Source: Pseudomonadota bacterium
Lineage (GTDB): Bacteria; Pseudomonadota; Alphaproteobacteria; Rhizobiales; Hyphomicrobiaceae
Length of the DNA: 64,000 bases
NCBI GenBank assembly: GCA_023412805.1
Contig: JAEZRM010000084.1
Span: 25,939 to 89,938, forward strand
Direction of reading: 5' to 3'
Part shown: positions 42,303-51,016 of the stretch, in pieces
Position numbering within the stretch: position 1 is the first letter of the stretch
Layout: every line of letters starts with the position of its first letter
The notes under the pieces: model-generated
The model's input: only the letters and a program-made list of their open reading frames with translations
Databases searched by the model: none
What the model was told of the DNA's origin: nothing
Position numbers and translations under genes: made by a program

Positions 42303-43277
42303 TTATTGTCTCGGTTGCTGTACGTTCGCCGCCCGCGGGGTGCCGCCGGTTGCCGGCGCCCCGGTCCCCGGCATGCTCCAGAGCGTGTTGGCGCCTGCGT
42401 CGCCGCCCATGAACGTCGTCGGGAACGTGCCGCCCCACTTCTCCACCTTGCGGTATTCGACGACGAGCGGGTTCTGCGCCAGCGCCGCTCCCATGACACG
42501 GATAGCATCCGCCTGCGCGTCGCCCTGGACCTTGATCTCGTAGGCGCGGCCGTCGGCACGCGCCTTGTCGGCATCGCGCTGCGCTTCGGCGCTCTGGGTG
42601 GTCTGCGTCGAGGTCAGGCGCTGACGCTCGAGCACGAACTTCTCCGTCTCCGCCTGCTCACGCGCGACCTGCTTGTCGCGGATTGCCTTCGTGTACTCGG
42701 GCGGGAAGCCGATGTTGACGACCGAGAAGCCTGTGATCTGCACATCCTCCGGCATCCGCGTGGAGAAGGTCTCCATCGAGCGATCCCGGAATTCAGTACG
42801 TTTGCGCAGGAGATCGTTGATCGTGTAGGCGCTGGTCACACCTTTCACCGTGTCGTTCAAGCGCGGCAGGATAATGCGCTTCTCGAACTGATCGAGACTG
42901 CCAAACTGGATGTAGAGGTCCTTGACCTGATCGCGTTTCACGAGCCAGTTGACCGTTACCTGGATGGGGATTTCCAGGGGATCCTGCGACGCCGCATCGA
43001 GCGTCATCGAAAAGGCGCGCTCGCGCACTTCCATTTCCTCGACCGTATCGGCCCACGGCAGCTTGATGTGCAGGCCGGGATCGACAACGTCGACCACGTT
43101 GCCGAAGCGCTTCACGATCCCGACGTGGCCCGCATCAATACGGTAGATGCCGAGCCACATGGTGACGAGCGCCAGCACGGCGATGATGCCGAGGCCGACG
43201 CTGCCGATCTTCAGGGTGGGAAACCCTGGCCGGCCCGGACCACCTGATCCCTGAGTCGTCGGCGTGGACGTTCGCAT
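42303..43277 (-). CDS. SPFH/band 7 (prohibitin-like) membrane protein
   Basis: A 324-residue protein with one N-terminal transmembrane helix (about 24-45) and an SPFH domain (about 46-230) reading RIDAGHVGIVKRFGNVVDVVDPGLHIKLPW and TVNWLVKRDQVKDLY. A charged coiled coil (about 210-270, rich in Ala, Glu, Gln and Arg) and a Gly/Pro-rich tail follow. Such proteins form ring-like cages on the membrane and control FtsH-type proteolysis (HflK/HflC, prohibitin). It stands alone with no hflC partner. The ATG at 43277 follows AGGAGC; longer frames upstream are unsupported. Confidence 0.88.
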   Translation of the reverse strand: MRTSTPTTQGSGGPGRPGFPTLKIGSVGLGIIAVLALVTMWLGIYRIDAGHVGIVKRFGNVVDVVDPGLHIKLPWADTVEEMEVRERAFSMTLDAASQDPLEIPIQVTVNWLVKRDQVKDLYIQFGSLDQFEKRIILPRLNDTVKGVTSAYTINDLLRKRTEFRDRSMETFSTRMPEDVQITGFSVVNIGFPPEYTKAIRDKQVAREQAETEKFVLERQRLTSTQTTQSAEAQRDADKARADGRAYEIKVQGDAQADAIRVMGAALAQNPLVVEYRKVEKWGGTFPTTFMGGDAGANTLWSMPGTGAPATGGTPRAANVQQPRQ

Positions 43278-43464
43278 GATGGATGCTCCTGCAAGCTGAC
43301 CTGTATCGCGCGCTGGCGAGCGCCATTCTTGGCAGCCGGTCGCGCCGGATTTGCGGCCGCGCACAGACGCGTCGCGCCCCTGAGGCAAGGGCGCGACGTG
43401 CCACGCAGCGAATCACTTTTTGCTGAACTTGAGCGACGTTACGGCGTACGGGTTAACCCAAAGG

Positions 43465-44661
43465 TTAACTCATCGTCGCGAGCTGGACGGCGAGCCCGCA
43501 GGCCGCCTCGTACTCCTTGAGATCGACCCACTCGTCGACCGTGTGGGGCTCGTTCTGGCCGGCGCCGAAAGTCACCGTCGGGATGCCGTGGCGGACCAGC
43601 CAGTTCGCATCGAGACCACCATTGGCGACCCGGATCTCCGGCTTGATGCCCTGGGCGGTCACCGCCTCGATCGCCCGCTGGACGACCGGCGCATTGTCCT
43701 TGATGCGGAACGGATAGTAGTCCGTGTGGGAGATGAACTTCACCTTGCCGGACTGTCCCTGGACGTTCGTCACACCGGCAGCGGCCTTGGCGAAGGCCGC
43801 CTTGTAGGCCGCCGTGATCTCCTTGTGGAACTTGGCGTCGTGGCTCCGGCTTTCGCCGCGCACGCGCACGAAATCCGTCACCACGTTTGTTGCATCACCC
43901 GCCGGTCCACCGCTGAAGCCCGAAACCGGACCGATATTGCTCGTGCCGACTTTGTCACCGTGCACGACCTTGCCAAACCAGCCGCCGCGACGCACATCCG
44001 AGAGCGCCTCGGCCAGAATGAGCGTCGAGCTGATGCCGCGTTCCGGCGCACCACCTGCGTGCGCAGCACGACCGGAAATCTCGACCTCCCAGCGATCGGC
44101 ACCGACCGCGCCGACCGTCACGTACGACGCCGAGCGGCCGTCGTAGTTGAACCCGATGCGGCAGCCGTTGAGGTCCTTGGGATCGACGAAGCGCGCGCCC
44201 CAGAGCCCGCTTTCCTCACGCACCGTGAAGAGCAGCGTCAGCGGCGGGTGATCGAGCTTCTGCGCCAAGAGCTCAGCAACAAGCGTCACAAGCACGCCGC
44301 AGCCCGTGCGGTTGTCACCACCGAGCGCAGTGCGCACGGTGTTGACGATCTTGCGGCCCTGGATCTTCGGCTTGGCGCCTGCACACAGCGGCACCGTGTC
44401 GAGATGCGTCATGAAGAGGATGCGCGGCGCATTGCCGAGACGGCCGCGGCCCGGCAGATCGACAATGAGGTTGCCGGTCTCGCACGGCACCGGAATGCGC
44501 TTGTGGGCGTCATCGAAACGGATCGCCTTTGCCGGCACACCCACTTCCTTGAGCGCGGCGACGACCTCCTTACCGATCGCCGCCTCTTTGCCGGTCACGC
44601 CTTCCACGGCCAGGAACCGCATGAGGCGGTTCACGGCCTGCGCATTGTCAACCTTCTGCAT
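43465..44661 (-). CDS. M20-family peptidase (PepT-like)
   Basis: A 398-residue zinc peptidase. MTHLDTVPLCAGAKP holds the first His and Asp, GGDNRTGCGVLVTL the bridging Asp, FTVREESGLWGARFVDP the Glu pair, and the end reads FGAGQNEPHTVDEWVD with the last His. The domain order is that of tripeptidase T and M42-like aminopeptidases. No signal peptide, so cytoplasmic. It lies 21 bases upstream of nothing on its own strand but follows the ketopantoate-reductase-like gene closely (start 44661, that gene's stop 44683), so they form an operon. Confidence 0.9.
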   Translation of the reverse strand: MQKVDNAQAVNRLMRFLAVEGVTGKEAAIGKEVVAALKEVGVPAKAIRFDDAHKRIPVPCETGNLIVDLPGRGRLGNAPRILFMTHLDTVPLCAGAKPKIQGRKIVNTVRTALGGDNRTGCGVLVTLVAELLAQKLDHPPLTLLFTVREESGLWGARFVDPKDLNGCRIGFNYDGRSASYVTVGAVGADRWEVEISGRAAHAGGAPERGISSTLILAEALSDVRRGGWFGKVVHGDKVGTSNIGPVSGFSGGPAGDATNVVTDFVRVRGESRSHDAKFHKEITAAYKAAFAKAAAGVTNVQGQSGKVKFISHTDYYPFRIKDNAPVVQRAIEAVTAQGIKPEIRVANGGLDANWLVRHGIPTVTFGAGQNEPHTVDEWVDLKEYEAACGLAVQLATMS

Positions 44662-44682
44662 GTGTGCTTACCGCTCTTAGCT

Positions 44683-45753
44683 TCAGGATGCTTTCTTGCG
44701 ATTCTTCTCGAGCCAGCCGTTGACCATCTCGACGGTCTGATCGACTTCCGGGTTCGAGCGCCCCTTGGCCGCCGCGATGCCCTGGACGAGCAGATCGACA
44801 CGCTCGATGTTCTGGGCGCCGGCCGCCAGCGCACGCGCGGCAGACGACGGCGTCAGCAGCGATTGCGCCGCAGCCGCATACTTCTCGAAGGGCACGAGAT
44901 CCTTCTTGTCGGCGCCGAGCGAGACGCAGAGATCGACGACCCACTCGTAGACCGCCTTGCTCGCCGCAGGATCCGAATGAACGGCTTCCTTGATCGGCCG
45001 CACCGTATCCTTCTGCACGCAGCGATAATTACCGGCGAGCAGCATCGCCCACTTGGCGAGCGGCACGAATACCGAGTCATGCACCTTCAGCTTGACCGGA
45101 ATCTCTATCTTCTCACCGCCGACGTCGAAGCGCGCGGCCTCGATGTCCTTCTCCATCTGCTGGAGGATCGCCGTGTGTTCCGGATTCTCGAAGCGCGCCG
45201 ACTTGAAGTTCGTCGGCAGGCGCACCTGCAGCACGTTGACGGGCTCCTCGGGCGGACGGAACGCCTGCGGGTCCGGACTGCACAGCGTCATCATCTTCGG
45301 ATCGAAGGCATCCCAAACCGTCGCATCGGCGAAGCAGTGGCGGAGCTTACTCACGTCGATGCCTGGGACGCGTGCGAGATAGGGAAGCGGCGGCATGTTC
45401 ATGATCGACATGCAGGGCCGACCTGACTTGGCCACGAGTTGCAGGAGCTCCCGAGCGCCCGGCGTTCGGTACTGCGGCTCCTGCATGGCGAGCGCGATGA
45501 GGTCGAATGCCGCGGGGTCCACGTCGGCGGGACCGGCGGCGCTCAGCTTACCCGGGAGCTTGCGGCTGTTGATTTCGACGAGCCCCTCGCGGCCGCCCAC
45601 CGGCATCTTCACCAGGGCGCCTTCGGCGTTGATCTTCTCGACTTCTGCCGGCAGGCAGACGAGCACGGTATCGTGCCCCGCCATCGCCAGCTTCGTACCG
45701 AGCAGCGATCCGTAAGACGCGCCCATAACGAGCGTCTTGTACTTCTTTGCCAT
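44683..45753 (-). CDS. Ketopantoate reductase-like NAD(P)-binding protein
   Basis: A 356-residue protein beginning with a Rossmann motif (VMGASYGSLLGTKLAMAGHDTVLV) and a C-terminal helical region (about 200-340) of the ApbA/PanE type. The family reduces 2-keto acids such as ketopantoate; related forms make opines. The usual catalytic Lys of PanE may be in the VKLKVHDSVFVPLAKWAML segment. No other pantothenate gene is near. The ATG at 45753 follows GGAAGGGG; the frame upstream is long but lacks domain content. It precedes the M20 peptidase gene by 21 bases, so a role in amino-acid-derivative metabolism is plausible. Confidence 0.7.
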   Translation of the reverse strand: MAKKYKTLVMGASYGSLLGTKLAMAGHDTVLVCLPAEVEKINAEGALVKMPVGGREGLVEINSRKLPGKLSAAGPADVDPAAFDLIALAMQEPQYRTPGARELLQLVAKSGRPCMSIMNMPPLPYLARVPGIDVSKLRHCFADATVWDAFDPKMMTLCSPDPQAFRPPEEPVNVLQVRLPTNFKSARFENPEHTAILQQMEKDIEAARFDVGGEKIEIPVKLKVHDSVFVPLAKWAMLLAGNYRCVQKDTVRPIKEAVHSDPAASKAVYEWVVDLCVSLGADKKDLVPFEKYAAAAQSLLTPSSAARALAAGAQNIERVDLLVQGIAAAKGRSNPEVDQTVEMVNGWLEKNRKKAS

Positions 45754-46100
45754 TGCGAGCCCCTTCCGGTTTCTTCCCGCGTTTCTCGTTTTCACTGGAC
45801 CCGCTTGGTGCGGTCCGAATGCATCAGGTTTAGTGCCGGGACGCCACAGGCGCAACGATCCCGCGCACGGCAAGCCCTGCCCGCGCGAAACCGAACCGAA
45901 ACCTGCGGAGTTGCGGCCAAATTCGGGCGCAGCGGCCGATCAAGCCACAGTTTGGTAACACTTTGCCGGCAAGACTTTATTCACCATACGGCCGCTGTGG
46001 CGCGGCCGCTAGTGCGTTTGACTGGCGAGCATCCGCAAAATCGGATGCGCTTCAGTCCCCGCACCAGGGGGTTTCAGCACTCGTGCTCGACGGGCGGTCC
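45754..46100. other. Divergent promoter region with palindromes
   Basis: These 347 bases separate the ketopantoate-reductase-like gene from the divergent eipA-like gene and should hold promoters for both. A hairpin with 7-bp arms CGGCCGC / GCGGCCG (45989-45995, 46002-46008) directly precedes the inverted repeat at 46009-46067. No convincing small gene is seen. Confidence 0.5.
46009..46067. repeat. Two-part inverted repeat, CTAGTG type, copy 3
   Basis: The left side starts CTAGTGCG, then GACT, then GAGCATCCGC. The right side mirrors it as CGGATGC, AGTC and CGCACCAG; the outer arms (46009-46016 and 46060-46067) have one mismatch, the inner GCATCCG / CGGATGC arms are perfect. The end sequence and layout resemble the two elements in the pcaH-pcaG gap. 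It lies just upstream of the eipA-like gene. Confidence 0.65.
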
Positions 46101-47060
46101 ATGCTCATGATGACATCGATGCGACTTCAGGCGGGCGCACTCGCGCTCGGCCTCGCTCTCGGATTCGGGATTTCGTCGGCGAACGCCCAGATCACGGCGC
46201 TCGACCAGGATGGGGCGCCGATCGTCCATTCCGTTGAGCGCGGCGGTCGCGACGCAGCGCTCCCCGGGGCGACGCTTCCGCAGCTTCGCCTCGCACAGGC
46301 CGGCGGCGGGTACGTCGAGCGTGAGAATATCGATCCTCCGCCCTACCGCCCGCCCTATGAGACCGGCCGGCAAGTGCCCTCCTATGGCGGCTCGCGCGAT
46401 AGCTATAGCCCGCCGCCCGCGCCCCGGCCCGAGCCGCACTACCAAGCCCCACCGCCGCCCTATCGCGAGGCCACACCCTACCGCAGCGACGGCTACGCTC
46501 CCCCGCCTCCGCGCGGCGGCGACGTGCCGCTCCAGCCGCCGCCCGGCCAGGGTTACTACGAGGAAGATCCCCGCGACGGCACGTACTCGATGCACGAGAT
46601 CACGCGGACCGGCCACGGCTTCTTCGGCGCCGTCAGCCAGGGTCTCGCGAGCGTCATCGAGTATGCCTTCCGCAAGCAGGGACGTCCGAACGGCTACATC
46701 CTCGGCGAGGACCTGGGCGGTGCCTTCGTGGCAGGCCTGAGATACGGTCGCGGGACGCTCTATACCCGTGATGCCGGCCAGCACCCCGTGTACTGGCAGG
46801 GGCCGTCCATCGGCTACGATGCCGGCGGCGATGGCTCCAAGACCATGATCCTGGTCTACCGGATGCGTGATCCGCACGACGTGTATCAGCGCTTTGGCGG
46901 CGTCGAGGGCTCCGCCTACGTCGTCGGCGGCGTCGGCATCAACTTCCAGGCGAACGGCGACATGGTCATGGCCCCGATTCGTTCGGGGATTGGCCTTCGC
47001 ATGGGTGCCAATATCGGCTATTTGAAGTATACACGTCGCCCGACCTGGAACCCCTTCTGA
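46101..47060 (+). CDS. eipA: EipA-like envelope protein (DUF1134)
   Basis: A 319-residue exported protein. A signal peptide (about 1-30, ending SSANAQ) leads to a Pro/Tyr-rich disordered stretch (about 70-155), then a DUF1134 domain (about 160-310) with YSMHEITRTGHGFFGAVSQGLA, NGYILGEDLGGAFVAGLRYG and GGVGINFQANGDM. The Brucella DUF1134 protein EipA is a periplasmic factor needed for envelope integrity; by family this should be its orthologue. Four in-frame ATGs lie between 46101 and 46119, so the exact start is open. A palindromic element of the CTAGTG type lies just upstream. The Pro/Tyr-rich linker is longer than the domain needs and may reach into peptidoglycan. Confidence 0.85.
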   Translation: MLMMTSMRLQAGALALGLALGFGISSANAQITALDQDGAPIVHSVERGGRDAALPGATLPQLRLAQAGGGYVERENIDPPPYRPPYETGRQVPSYGGSRDSYSPPPAPRPEPHYQAPPPPYREATPYRSDGYAPPPPRGGDVPLQPPPGQGYYEEDPRDGTYSMHEITRTGHGFFGAVSQGLASVIEYAFRKQGRPNGYILGEDLGGAFVAGLRYGRGTLYTRDAGQHPVYWQGPSIGYDAGGDGSKTMILVYRMRDPHDVYQRFGGVEGSAYVVGGVGINFQANGDMVMAPIRSGIGLRMGANIGYLKYTRRPTWNPF

Positions 47061-47284
47061 GGTTGCATGTGCTGCCGGCAATCCATGCCGCGCCACAGGC
47101 TCATCGGACGGGAAAGGTGGGGCCGTGCGGCACCGGTGCCCACCTCGGGCATCGGCGTTGGCGTTTGAGCCGCCCGGCGAGGGAACCCTTGGGGACGCTT
47201 TGGGGGACGCATGGGTGGACCTGCTGGCCCGGTACTCGACCGGTGGCGGGAGTTGCCTAAGGTGCGGGGCCGAGGAATGCGGGC

Positions 47285-48649
47285 TTGATCACGATCCAGT
47301 CAGTGATGTTCGCCGTGCTCGGCTTTCTGGCCGCGAGCCTCCTGTGGCTGCTGGCAGCGCCAGGCTTCTGGGCGCGCGCCGTGCGGCTGACGAGCGAGCG
47401 TCTGCGTGAGGCGATGCCGCTGACGGAGGCCGAAATCCAGGCCGACAAAGACCGGATGCGCGCCGAATACGCTCTGAAAATCCATCACCAGCAGACCGAG
47501 CTCAACGAGGTCAAGCTTTCCGCGGCCCGCCAGCTCATCGAGCTCAACCGTCGTGATGCCCGCATCAACGGCCTGGAGGCCGACGTCGAGGCGCTGAAGG
47601 CCACGCTCGAAGGCGCCGCCAATGCCCGCAGCGTGCTCGAACAGACCGTCGCCGACCGGCTGCCCCGCCTCGAACAGCGCCTCGGCGAAGCGAAGCAGCA
47701 TCTCTCCGGACGTGACGACGAGATCGCCAGCCTGATGCGCACAGCTGAACGGCAGGCGCGCGCGCTCCAGGAAGCCGGCGCGATCAACGCGCAGTTGAAG
47801 CGCGAAGTTGAAACCCTGGAGACCGCACTCGAAACGGCAGGCGCCAGAGCCGGCACGGGCGCCGTCGACGGCAATTCGGATGCCGTGGTCGCCATGCGCG
47901 CCGAGCTCGACACGCTTCGCACCCGCTCTCGCGAGCAGAGCGCGCTGATCGACCGCCTGCAGAAGGCCATCGCCGAGACAGCCGACGCCGCACCGAGGGT
48001 GGCCGGCAGCAGCAAGCCAGCCCCGCTGCGCCCGGATGCGGCGGCGGGCAAAGTGGCGGACGAAAACGAGAAGAAGCTGCGCGAGGCACGCGCGCTTGCC
48101 GCGAGCCAGGAGCAGGAAATCCAGCGTCTCAAGGCAGCCGTCGCAATCCACGACAAAGCCGGCACGGCCGGCGGCGGCGAAAGCCGTATCGCGCTGAAGG
48201 CCACGCTCGGCGCGCTGGAGGAAAAATCCGCCGGGCAGGAAGCCACGATCAAGGCACTTCGGAGCGAAGTCGCGGCCCTCCAGGAGCAGCTCACGCGTCA
48301 GGCGGCGGATCACGCCGCCGCCGTCGGGCGTCTCGGCGGCGGAACGCTGCCGCTCTCGGACATCACTTCTGCGGCTTCGGCCGCGCGCGAGCGCCGTGCC
48401 GTTCCGCGACTGACGCTCGCGGAGCGCGTGGCTCAATCCCGGCGCGATGCCGAGGAAGATGAGAAAGCCGGCACGACGAGCGACGAAGCAGAAACCAGGG
48501 CAGCACCGGAGACCCCGCCGGCACCACCCGCCAAGCTGGAAAATGGTGTCACGAACGGCTCAGACTCCGGCGGGGCCGACCAGGACCGGCGGTCTCCACG
48601 CATAAAATCGCGCCTGCTCGACCGCATCTCGAACTTGTCGAAGGCTTGA
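47285..48649 (+). CDS. Membrane-anchored coiled-coil protein, unknown
   Basis: A protein of about 454 residues with one N-terminal transmembrane helix (about 7-27), then a heptad-rich coiled coil from about 50 to 345 (Leu/Ala-rich with regular Glu, Arg and Gln), and an acidic, disordered C-terminal tail ending in a basic amphipathic stretch (SPRIKSRLLDRISNLSKA). I do not recognise the family. It could be a cell-envelope scaffold or septum protein. The start is TTG at 47285 with GAGGA upstream, or ATG at 47306. It is followed 85 bases on by a proline-rich protein that ends in a membrane helix, and the two may form a pair. Confidence 0.7.
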   Translation: MITIQSVMFAVLGFLAASLLWLLAAPGFWARAVRLTSERLREAMPLTEAEIQADKDRMRAEYALKIHHQQTELNEVKLSAARQLIELNRRDARINGLEADVEALKATLEGAANARSVLEQTVADRLPRLEQRLGEAKQHLSGRDDEIASLMRTAERQARALQEAGAINAQLKREVETLETALETAGARAGTGAVDGNSDAVVAMRAELDTLRTRSREQSALIDRLQKAIAETADAAPRVAGSSKPAPLRPDAAAGKVADENEKKLREARALAASQEQEIQRLKAAVAIHDKAGTAGGGESRIALKATLGALEEKSAGQEATIKALRSEVAALQEQLTRQAADHAAAVGRLGGGTLPLSDITSAASAARERRAVPRLTLAERVAQSRRDAEEDEKAGTTSDEAETRAAPETPPAPPAKLENGVTNGSDSGGADQDRRSPRIKSRLLDRISNLSKA

Positions 48650-48734
48650 AATCAACCTTCCGGCGCGCGGGCTTACAATTGCCGCAGAATACTCGGACGA
48701 TAAGGCGCAATTAGCACAACCATCCAGCGCGGCA

Positions 48735-49817
48735 ATGCCGCCTCAGATCGACTTGATGAGCACAAGACAGCGCCTCATGCACGAGACTTCAGCGCCCCCC
48801 ATGAGCGAGGGCTCACTCGTGCATGCGCGCGCCGTCGACGGTGACGCGACGTTCGCTGAGGACATCGCGGCGCGGCGCCTTCGCGAGCTTTCGCAGCGCC
48901 TTTCGGCTCCCGCGACGGCACTTATTGCAAGCGACGACGGCAATCTCGAGAAGAGCGACGCCGAATTCGAGCCGGTGTCGCTCGCGGCCATTCTCGCAAT
49001 CGGCCGCCGCCAGACCCCTGACACGGCGGACGACACGCTGGTCGAAACAACGGCCGGCGCCCGCCCACTCGTATCGGTCCCCGCGTTGACGGACGCCCCA
49101 TCTCCGGAGCCGGCGCGCGCCGACAGCCACATCGAGCCGGCGACATTGCCCGTATCGTTGGTTGCGCTCGAACCGCCGCCGCCGCTCCTCCTCGCTGGAG
49201 AAGTTCTGCCCGCGCCCCATGGGGTGCCGTTCTCAGAGCCCCCCGAGCAGGTGCCGCTCGACCCGCTTCCCGACAACGACGCGGCGCCCGATGAAAACCC
49301 GCCGCTCCTGCTCGCCGATCAATCCGCGACCGATCTCCGTCTCGTCGATCTGATCCGTCGCCAGCAGTCCCTGCTCGATCAGCTCAACAGCTTCCCGCCC
49401 TCTTACAAGGCGCCGGAGGAGACCGCGGAGGCTGCCCCGGCGGCGCCGGTAGAGGCCCCAAGATCGGTCGTCGAGCTGCTGGCGCCCCCGCCTACCCCGC
49501 CGCCCGAAGTAGAAGAGGCGAGGGAAGCCAGAGAAAGCGACGTCAAAGAAGAAGCGCCGGCCCCACTCCCGCCGCCGCTCAAGGATACGCGTCGCGAGCC
49601 ACCGCGTCTGACCGCCCCTGTGGCACGCGAACGTACGGACGAACCCGCAGCGGCCGATCTGCCGCAGCAATCCCCGAAGATCATTCAGCGCGCGCGCGCA
49701 GAGCGCTCCGTTCGACGCGGACCCGCGGTTGCCGCTCCGCCGAGCACGGTTCCGGCCTTTCTTGCGGGTCTGGCGGCGGCGCTCGCCGTTGCCGGCGTCC
49801 TGTTCGTCATCCTCTGA
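48735..49817 (+). CDS. Proline-rich protein with C-terminal membrane anchor, unknown
   Basis: A 360-residue low-complexity protein rich in Pro, Ala, Glu and Asp, with short ordered islands (LVDLIRRQQSLLDQLNSFPP near 205-225) and a single hydrophobic helix at the very C terminus (about 340-360: PAFLAGLAAALAVAGVLFVIL), so it looks tail-anchored. The Pro/Glu-rich body is probably disordered and cytoplasmic. I do not recognise it. It follows the coiled-coil protein gene on the same strand and precedes ctaA. Start uncertain: ATGs at 48735, 48756 and 48777 are in frame. Confidence 0.6.
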   Translation: MPPQIDLMSTRQRLMHETSAPPMSEGSLVHARAVDGDATFAEDIAARRLRELSQRLSAPATALIASDDGNLEKSDAEFEPVSLAAILAIGRRQTPDTADDTLVETTAGARPLVSVPALTDAPSPEPARADSHIEPATLPVSLVALEPPPPLLLAGEVLPAPHGVPFSEPPEQVPLDPLPDNDAAPDENPPLLLADQSATDLRLVDLIRRQQSLLDQLNSFPPSYKAPEETAEAAPAAPVEAPRSVVELLAPPPTPPPEVEEAREARESDVKEEAPAPLPPPLKDTRREPPRLTAPVARERTDEPAAADLPQQSPKIIQRARAERSVRRGPAVAAPPSTVPAFLAGLAAALAVAGVLFVIL

Positions 49818-49954
49818 TCGCCCCTCCCACCCACACAATCTTTGGCGCTGGACGATCCGCCGCACGACGCTTCGCCGCGCTTGCGGTGATCGAACGCGTC
49901 GCCCGAATTGTGTAAGGAAACGGTACCCGTGCCGCCTCAACTCAGGATCTCACC

Positions 49955-51016
49955 GTGCCGGACGGATCTGGACACCAGCTCGCCGACGACTCCCTGCGCG
50001 CCATACGCTGGTGGCTCTATGGTGTCGCTGCGCTCGTCTTCGCGCTGATCGTTGTCGGCGGCGCCACGCGGCTCACCGACTCCGGCCTCTCGATCACCGA
50101 ATGGCGGCCCATCATGGGCATCATCCCGCCGCTCACCGACGCCGACTGGCAGGATGCTCTCCAGAAATACCGGCAGATCCCCGAGTATAAGCTCGTCAAC
50201 AAGGGCATGAGCCTCGAGGCCTTCCAGTTCATCTTCTGGTGGGAATGGGCGCATCGCTTCCTCGCCCGCATGGTCGGCTTCGCGTTCGCCATCCCCTTCG
50301 TCTATTTCGCGATCCGGCGGCGCATTCCCGCAGGCATGTCCTGGAAGCTCGCCGGCCTCTTTGCCCTTGGCGGACTTCAGGGCGCCATCGGCTGGTACAT
50401 GGTCAGCTCGGGTCTCGTCGATCGCGTCGACGTCAGTCACTACCGACTCGCGTTGCACCTCACGGTCGCGTTCCTGATCTTCGCGCTGCTGCTGTGGGCT
50501 GCCTGGTCGCTCCTGCCGCGCTCCGACATGCGCGTCGCGCGCCCGGCCGCGCAGCGTCATCGACGAATGGCTGGCGTTCTGCTGACGCTGATTTTCCTGC
50601 AGGTCGTGCTCGGCGCACTCGTCGCGGGCATGAAGGCGGGGCTGACGCATAACACCTGGCCGCTCATGGATGGGCAGCTCATTCCCGACGGACTTTGGGT
50701 GATGTCTCCCTGGTACCTCAATCCGTTCGAGAACGCGACGACAGTGCAGTTCAATCACCGCATGGTCGCCTATGCCATCGTCGTCGCGTCACTCTGGCAG
50801 GCGGCATCGCTCGTGAATGCGGATGACGGCCGCCTCACACCATCGGCATTCGCGCTTGCCGGCGGCGTGCTGGCCCAGGCAGCGCTCGGCATATGGACGC
50901 TGCTTGCCCACGTGCCGCTGAACCTCGGCCTTGCACATCAAGGCGTAGCGGCAGTCGTGACCGGCATCGCGGTCTGGCACCTTTTCCTCGCCACGCGGCG
51001 CGGCACGGTCGGTTGA
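49955..51016 (+). CDS. ctaA: Heme A synthase (COX15/CtaA)
   Basis: A 353-residue protein with eight predicted membrane helices. It oxidises the C8 methyl of heme O to formyl, giving heme A for aa3-type oxidases. Family features are GGATRLTDSGLSITEWRPIMG, FIFWWEWAHRFLARMVG, the internal repeat with GALVAGMKAGLTHNTWPLMDG, and VQFNHRMVAY. The His residues in WAHR, LALH, FNHR and LAHQ are the heme ligands. The start is GTG at 49955. Neither ctaB nor cox genes are in the window. The gene ends before a 565-base stretch with no clear gene. Confidence 0.95.
   Translation: MPDGSGHQLADDSLRAIRWWLYGVAALVFALIVVGGATRLTDSGLSITEWRPIMGIIPPLTDADWQDALQKYRQIPEYKLVNKGMSLEAFQFIFWWEWAHRFLARMVGFAFAIPFVYFAIRRRIPAGMSWKLAGLFALGGLQGAIGWYMVSSGLVDRVDVSHYRLALHLTVAFLIFALLLWAAWSLLPRSDMRVARPAAQRHRRMAGVLLTLIFLQVVLGALVAGMKAGLTHNTWPLMDGQLIPDGLWVMSPWYLNPFENATTVQFNHRMVAYAIVVASLWQAASLVNADDGRLTPSAFALAGGVLAQAALGIWTLLAHVPLNLGLAHQGVAAVVTGIAVWHLFLATRRGTVG

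Noticed and set aside
43452..43469. GTTAACC / GGTTAAC inverted repeat, a possible CtrA site
   Set aside because: CtrA sites have TTAA-N7-TTAA; here the spacing is N8, and the repeat overlaps the stop of the M20 peptidase gene.
43420..45426. Long plus-strand frame opposite the M20 peptidase and ketopantoate-reductase-like genes
   Set aside because: It reads through two recognised minus-strand genes and lacks any domain; codon-bias shadow.
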